Shown one piece after another: positions 5,644-8,033 of a stretch of DNA of 8,033 nt. The position numbers and the translations under genes are program-made. The notes beneath the pieces were generated by a model. The model did not search any database. It had not been told where the DNA came from and saw only the letters and a program-made list of their open reading frames with translations. Numbering within the stretch: position 1 is the stretch's first letter; each line of letters starts with the position of its first letter. Source of the stretch: an uncultured Clostridia bacterium (GTDB taxonomy: Bacteria; Bacillota; Clostridia; Oscillospirales; Ruminococcaceae); the NCBI GenBank assembly GCA_947302065.1, contig CAMYUO010000062.1, forward strand, positions 1 through 8,033, given 5' to 3'.

Positions 5644-8033
5644 TTATAAGCCGAGAGCAGCTTTTATGCGCTCCGCCCATTGTCTGAACAGCTCGTCAAG
5701 CTCGGCATGATGCTCTGAAACGAACTGTATATCGTTTTTCTCCGATGCCGCTTCAAGCGACAGGGCAAGCTTTGCCATATCACCTGCACCGACCGATTTC
5801 GATGTGCTCTTGAGCGAGTGAACTGTGGTGCGGTAGAGTTTCATATCTTCATTCTTGAGTGCGTCGCCAAGCTCGCTCATCTGCTTATCGTATGCTGCTG
5901 CATAGTCAGACAGCATTTCCTTATAAAATGCAGCATCGTTCATGCAGTACATAAGTCCTGTGCTGGTGTCCAGACCCTGAGCAGACAGCTTTGTGATGAA
6001 AACATCCGATCCTCCGCTCTGACCTGTCGTCTGCGAAGCTGCGACCTCAGCAGAAACGTGCAGATATTTTGAGAGCGTATCTTCAAGCACGCTGACCTCA
6101 ACAGGCTTTGAAAGATAATCGGTAAAGCCGTTTGACAGATACATTTCCTTTGCGCCGAGCACGGCATTTGCGGTGAGTGCGATGACCACCGTGCCGTCAG
6201 ACAGCAAGCCTCTTTCCCTGAGGATACCGTAAGTCTCGATACCGTCGAGTTTCGGCATCATATGGTCGAGCAGCAGCAGGTCGTAATGCTTTTCGGTCAT
6301 GAGCCTTATCGTTTCCTCGCCCGAGTGTGCAAGATCCGGATAGATGCCGAACAGCTTGAGCAGATTCTGAATGACCTTCAGATTCATATTGTTATCATCG
6401 GTAACAAGCACGCTTGCACCTGTGTATTGCTTGTAAAGCTTCTTTTTCTTGCCGTTCCTGCTGAGCTTTTGTTCAAGTGCATTGCCTATCGGGCTTGGGT
6501 CGGCAACGTCCTGTTTCAGTTCAAAATAGAACTCCGAGCCTTGTCCGTAAACGCTCTTGAGGCTGAGCTTGCTGCCCATAAGGTCGAGCAGCTTTGTGAC
6601 GATGGCCATACCAAGACCCGTTCCCTCGATGTTCCTGTTTCTGACAGTATCAAGTCGGGTGAACGACTCAAACATTCTTTCAAGGTCTTCCTCACGGATA
6701 CCTATGCCCGTATCCCTTACGGATACCCACAGTGAAGTGTCGTTTTCCGATGACTTTTTGAACTTGATCTCAAGTGTAACGCTTCCCTTTTCGGTGTACT
6801 TGACCGCATTGGTGAGCAGGTTGCCGATGACCTGTGTAACTCTGACATCGTCACCGACAAGACAGCGAGGCAGCTGCGGATCGGCAATGACTTTAAGCTC
6901 GAGACCCTTGTCCTTTGCACGCTCAGCGACCGAGTTGACAAGGTTGTTTATCAGCGAAATGGTATCGTACTTGACGGGGATTATCTCCATTTTGCCGTCC
7001 TCGATCTTTGAAAAATCGAGTATGCTGTTAACGAGAGTGAGCAGCGTTTTGCTGGCGGTCTGTATGTTCTCGGCATATTCGAGGATATTCTCGTCTGTCG
7101 ATTCACGCAGTATCATTTCATTCATTCCGAGGACTGCATTGATAGGCGTTCGTATCTCGTGCGACATCTGCGCAAGAAAATCACCTTTGGCTTTGTTCGA
7201 GCTGTCAGCCGCTGCCTTTTCAAGCCTGAGTATCTGTGCCTCGTATGCTTGCTGCTGCTCGCTTATCTTCAGAGCCTCTGTTTCACGGCTGCTCCTTTGC
7301 TGATTGCGGTAAGCGATATAATAGAACAGTGCGATGAGCACGAACACGATAGTATTTATGCTGATGTTCACTGCAAGCTGGCGGTAAACGTCTTTGAAGA
7401 GGTCGGCGGTATCAACGGTGATAACAAGATACCACTGATCCGTTATCGCCTCAGTGAACACTGTGGATTTCTTATCGTCAAAAGATATTTCAAAGCGGTC
7501 TTTGTCAGGTGAGGTGATGTTATCCATCAGACCCGATCCGCCGCTGATGTCTTTTACATCTTTGCCGTTGAACGACCTGTCCGGGTGTGCGATGATCGTT
7601 CCGTCCTTATTGACGATAAACCCGTAGCCCATGTCGTTGATATCCGCGGACTCGATTATCTCCTGTATATGAGTGGTATAAAGGTCGATAGCAACAACAT
7701 CATCGCTGTTGGTAAGGCACTTTGCAACGGTGATTACCATTTCACCCGTCTGTGCATCGAGATAAGGCGGGACGATGACGAGCTGTCCGCCTGCCTGCTT
7801 TGCCAGCTTGTACCAGTCACGCTGTTTCGGGTCATAGTCAGCGGGCGGCTCCCATTCCAGTCCGTCAAGATACTGCCCGGAAATGTAGCCGTACAGTCCA
7901 GTATAGTTCTTGTCGAACTGGCTCTTGTGCTTTTGCGTTTCGAGCACAAGATAATCCTGCACCGCACTGCTCGGCACATTGTTCTGCACCATGACATCAA
8001 TTCCCCGTGCAATTTGATCCTTCCCCACTTCGA
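5644..8033 (-). CDS. Membrane hybrid histidine kinase, dCache-HisKA-HATPase-REC-HPt (5' end outside window)
   Basis: The frame is open through the right edge. The first in-frame GTG (8028) lacks a ribosome binding site and would leave out the first membrane segment expected before the sensor, so the true start is beyond the window. Residues are counted from that GTG. Sensor about 1-215, dCache_1 type, with Tyr65, Arg70, Trp72, Tyr73, Tyr89, Asp91 and Asp115; membrane segment about 220-240; coiled coil about 245-285; no HAMP seen; HisKA His290 (SHEIRTP); HATPase N-box Asn407, G1 DTGIG 439-443, G2 GTGLG 469-473; receiver about 537-655 with Asp544/Asp545, Asp588 in LLLLDHMMP, Thr619, Lys641; HPt about 680-790 with His737 in VHSLKSTSKS. 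All active residues are present, so it should perform kinase, receiver and phosphotransfer steps in one chain and hand phosphate to a separate receiver. The CheY-like protein is the nearest candidate. Its promoter is not in the window. Confidence 0.95.
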   Translation of the reverse strand, partial: EVGKDQIARGIDVMVQNNVPSSAVQDYLVLETQKHKSQFDKNYTGLYGYISGQYLDGLEWEPPADYDPKQRDWYKLAKQAGGQLVIVPPYLDAQTGEMVITVAKCLTNSDDVVAIDLYTTHIQEIIESADINDMGYGFIVNKDGTIIAHPDRSFNGKDVKDISGGSGLMDNITSPDKDRFEISFDDKKSTVFTEAITDQWYLVITVDTADLFKDVYRQLAVNISINTIVFVLIALFYYIAYRNQQRSSRETEALKISEQQQAYEAQILRLEKAAADSSNKAKGDFLAQMSHEIRTPINAVLGMNEMILRESTDENILEYAENIQTASKTLLTLVNSILDFSKIEDGKMEIIPVKYDTISLINNLVNSVAERAKDKGLELKVIADPQLPRCLVGDDVRVTQVIGNLLTNAVKYTEKGSVTLEIKFKKSSENDTSLWVSVRDTGIGIREEDLERMFESFTRLDTVRNRNIEGTGLGMAIVTKLLDLMGSKLSLKSVYGQGSEFYFELKQDVADPSPIGNALEQKLSRNGKKKKLYKQYTGASVLVTDDNNMNLKVIQNLLKLFGIYPDLAHSGEETIRLMTEKHYDLLLLDHMMPKLDGIETYGILRERGLLSDGTVVIALTANAVLGAKEMYLSNGFTDYLSKPVEVSVLEDTLSKYLHVSAEVAASQTTGQSGGSDVFITKLSAQGLDTSTGLMYCMNDAAFYKEMLSDYAAAYDKQMSELGDALKNEDMKLYRTTVHSLKSTSKSVGAGDMAKLALSLEAASEKNDIQFVSEHHAELDELFRQWAERIKAALGL

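Noticed and set aside
6557..7303. A 248-codon plus-strand open frame opposite kinase 1
   Set aside because: It is antisense to the HisKA/HATPase region, is serine-rich low-complexity in style as expected from a shadow frame, and has no homology signal I recognise.
8026..8028. GTG 8028 as the real start of kinase 1
   Set aside because: There is no ribosome binding site visible in the five bases left, the frame stays open to the edge, and the first membrane segment of a dCache kinase would be missing. The gene is treated as partial.
1..8033. CRISPR arrays, tRNA/rRNA genes, insertion sequences, toxin-antitoxin or defence genes
   Set aside because: No regularly spaced repeats, no RNA gene signatures and no transposase or integrase motifs were seen. 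The window is almost entirely filled by the five signalling genes.

Overview
The window is one strand of a two-component / cyclic-di-GMP signalling locus. All five genes lie on the minus strand, read from right to left, and both outer genes run off the window. Moderate GC content, strong GGAGG-type ribosome binding sites, a TTG start, consensus sigma-A type promoters and the style of the hybrid kinases suggest a gut-type Clostridia (Ruminococcus / Oscillospiraceae-like) bacterium. This assignment is an inference from style, not from a marker gene.

There appear to be three transcription units. (1) 8033-5644: the 3' part of a membrane hybrid histidine kinase (dCache sensor, one membrane segment, coiled coil, HisKA, HATPase, REC, HPt), closed by a hairpin terminator at 5596-5632. 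Its sensor carries residues that resemble the amino-acid/amine-binding dCache_1 signature. (2) 5483-5121: a single-domain CheY-like receiver with its own promoter (5533-5561) and terminator (5045-5084). (3) From a perfect TTGACA-17-TATAAT promoter (5008-5036), a tight three-gene operon: a REC - degenerate GGDEF - EAL protein (4961-3273), a stand-alone HPt protein (3261-2926), and a second membrane hybrid kinase (2907 to beyond base 1) with its own extracytoplasmic sensor, a PAS-like region, HisKA, HATPase and two receiver domains.

Together the genes hold the parts of a His-Asp-His-Asp phosphorelay whose only enzymatic output in the window is an apparently intact c-di-GMP phosphodiesterase (EAL) domain. 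No DNA-binding output domain is seen. The simplest model, which is inference, is: kinase 2 -> its receivers -> stand-alone HPt -> REC-GGDEF*-EAL, so that an external cue sets c-di-GMP breakdown. Kinase 1, with its HPt fused, would feed the CheY-like protein and/or the same EAL protein. No tRNA, rRNA, CRISPR, mobile element or phage gene was seen. The only gene-free stretches are about 160 bases each (4962-5120 and 5484-5643) and are filled by promoters, terminators and leader sequence.
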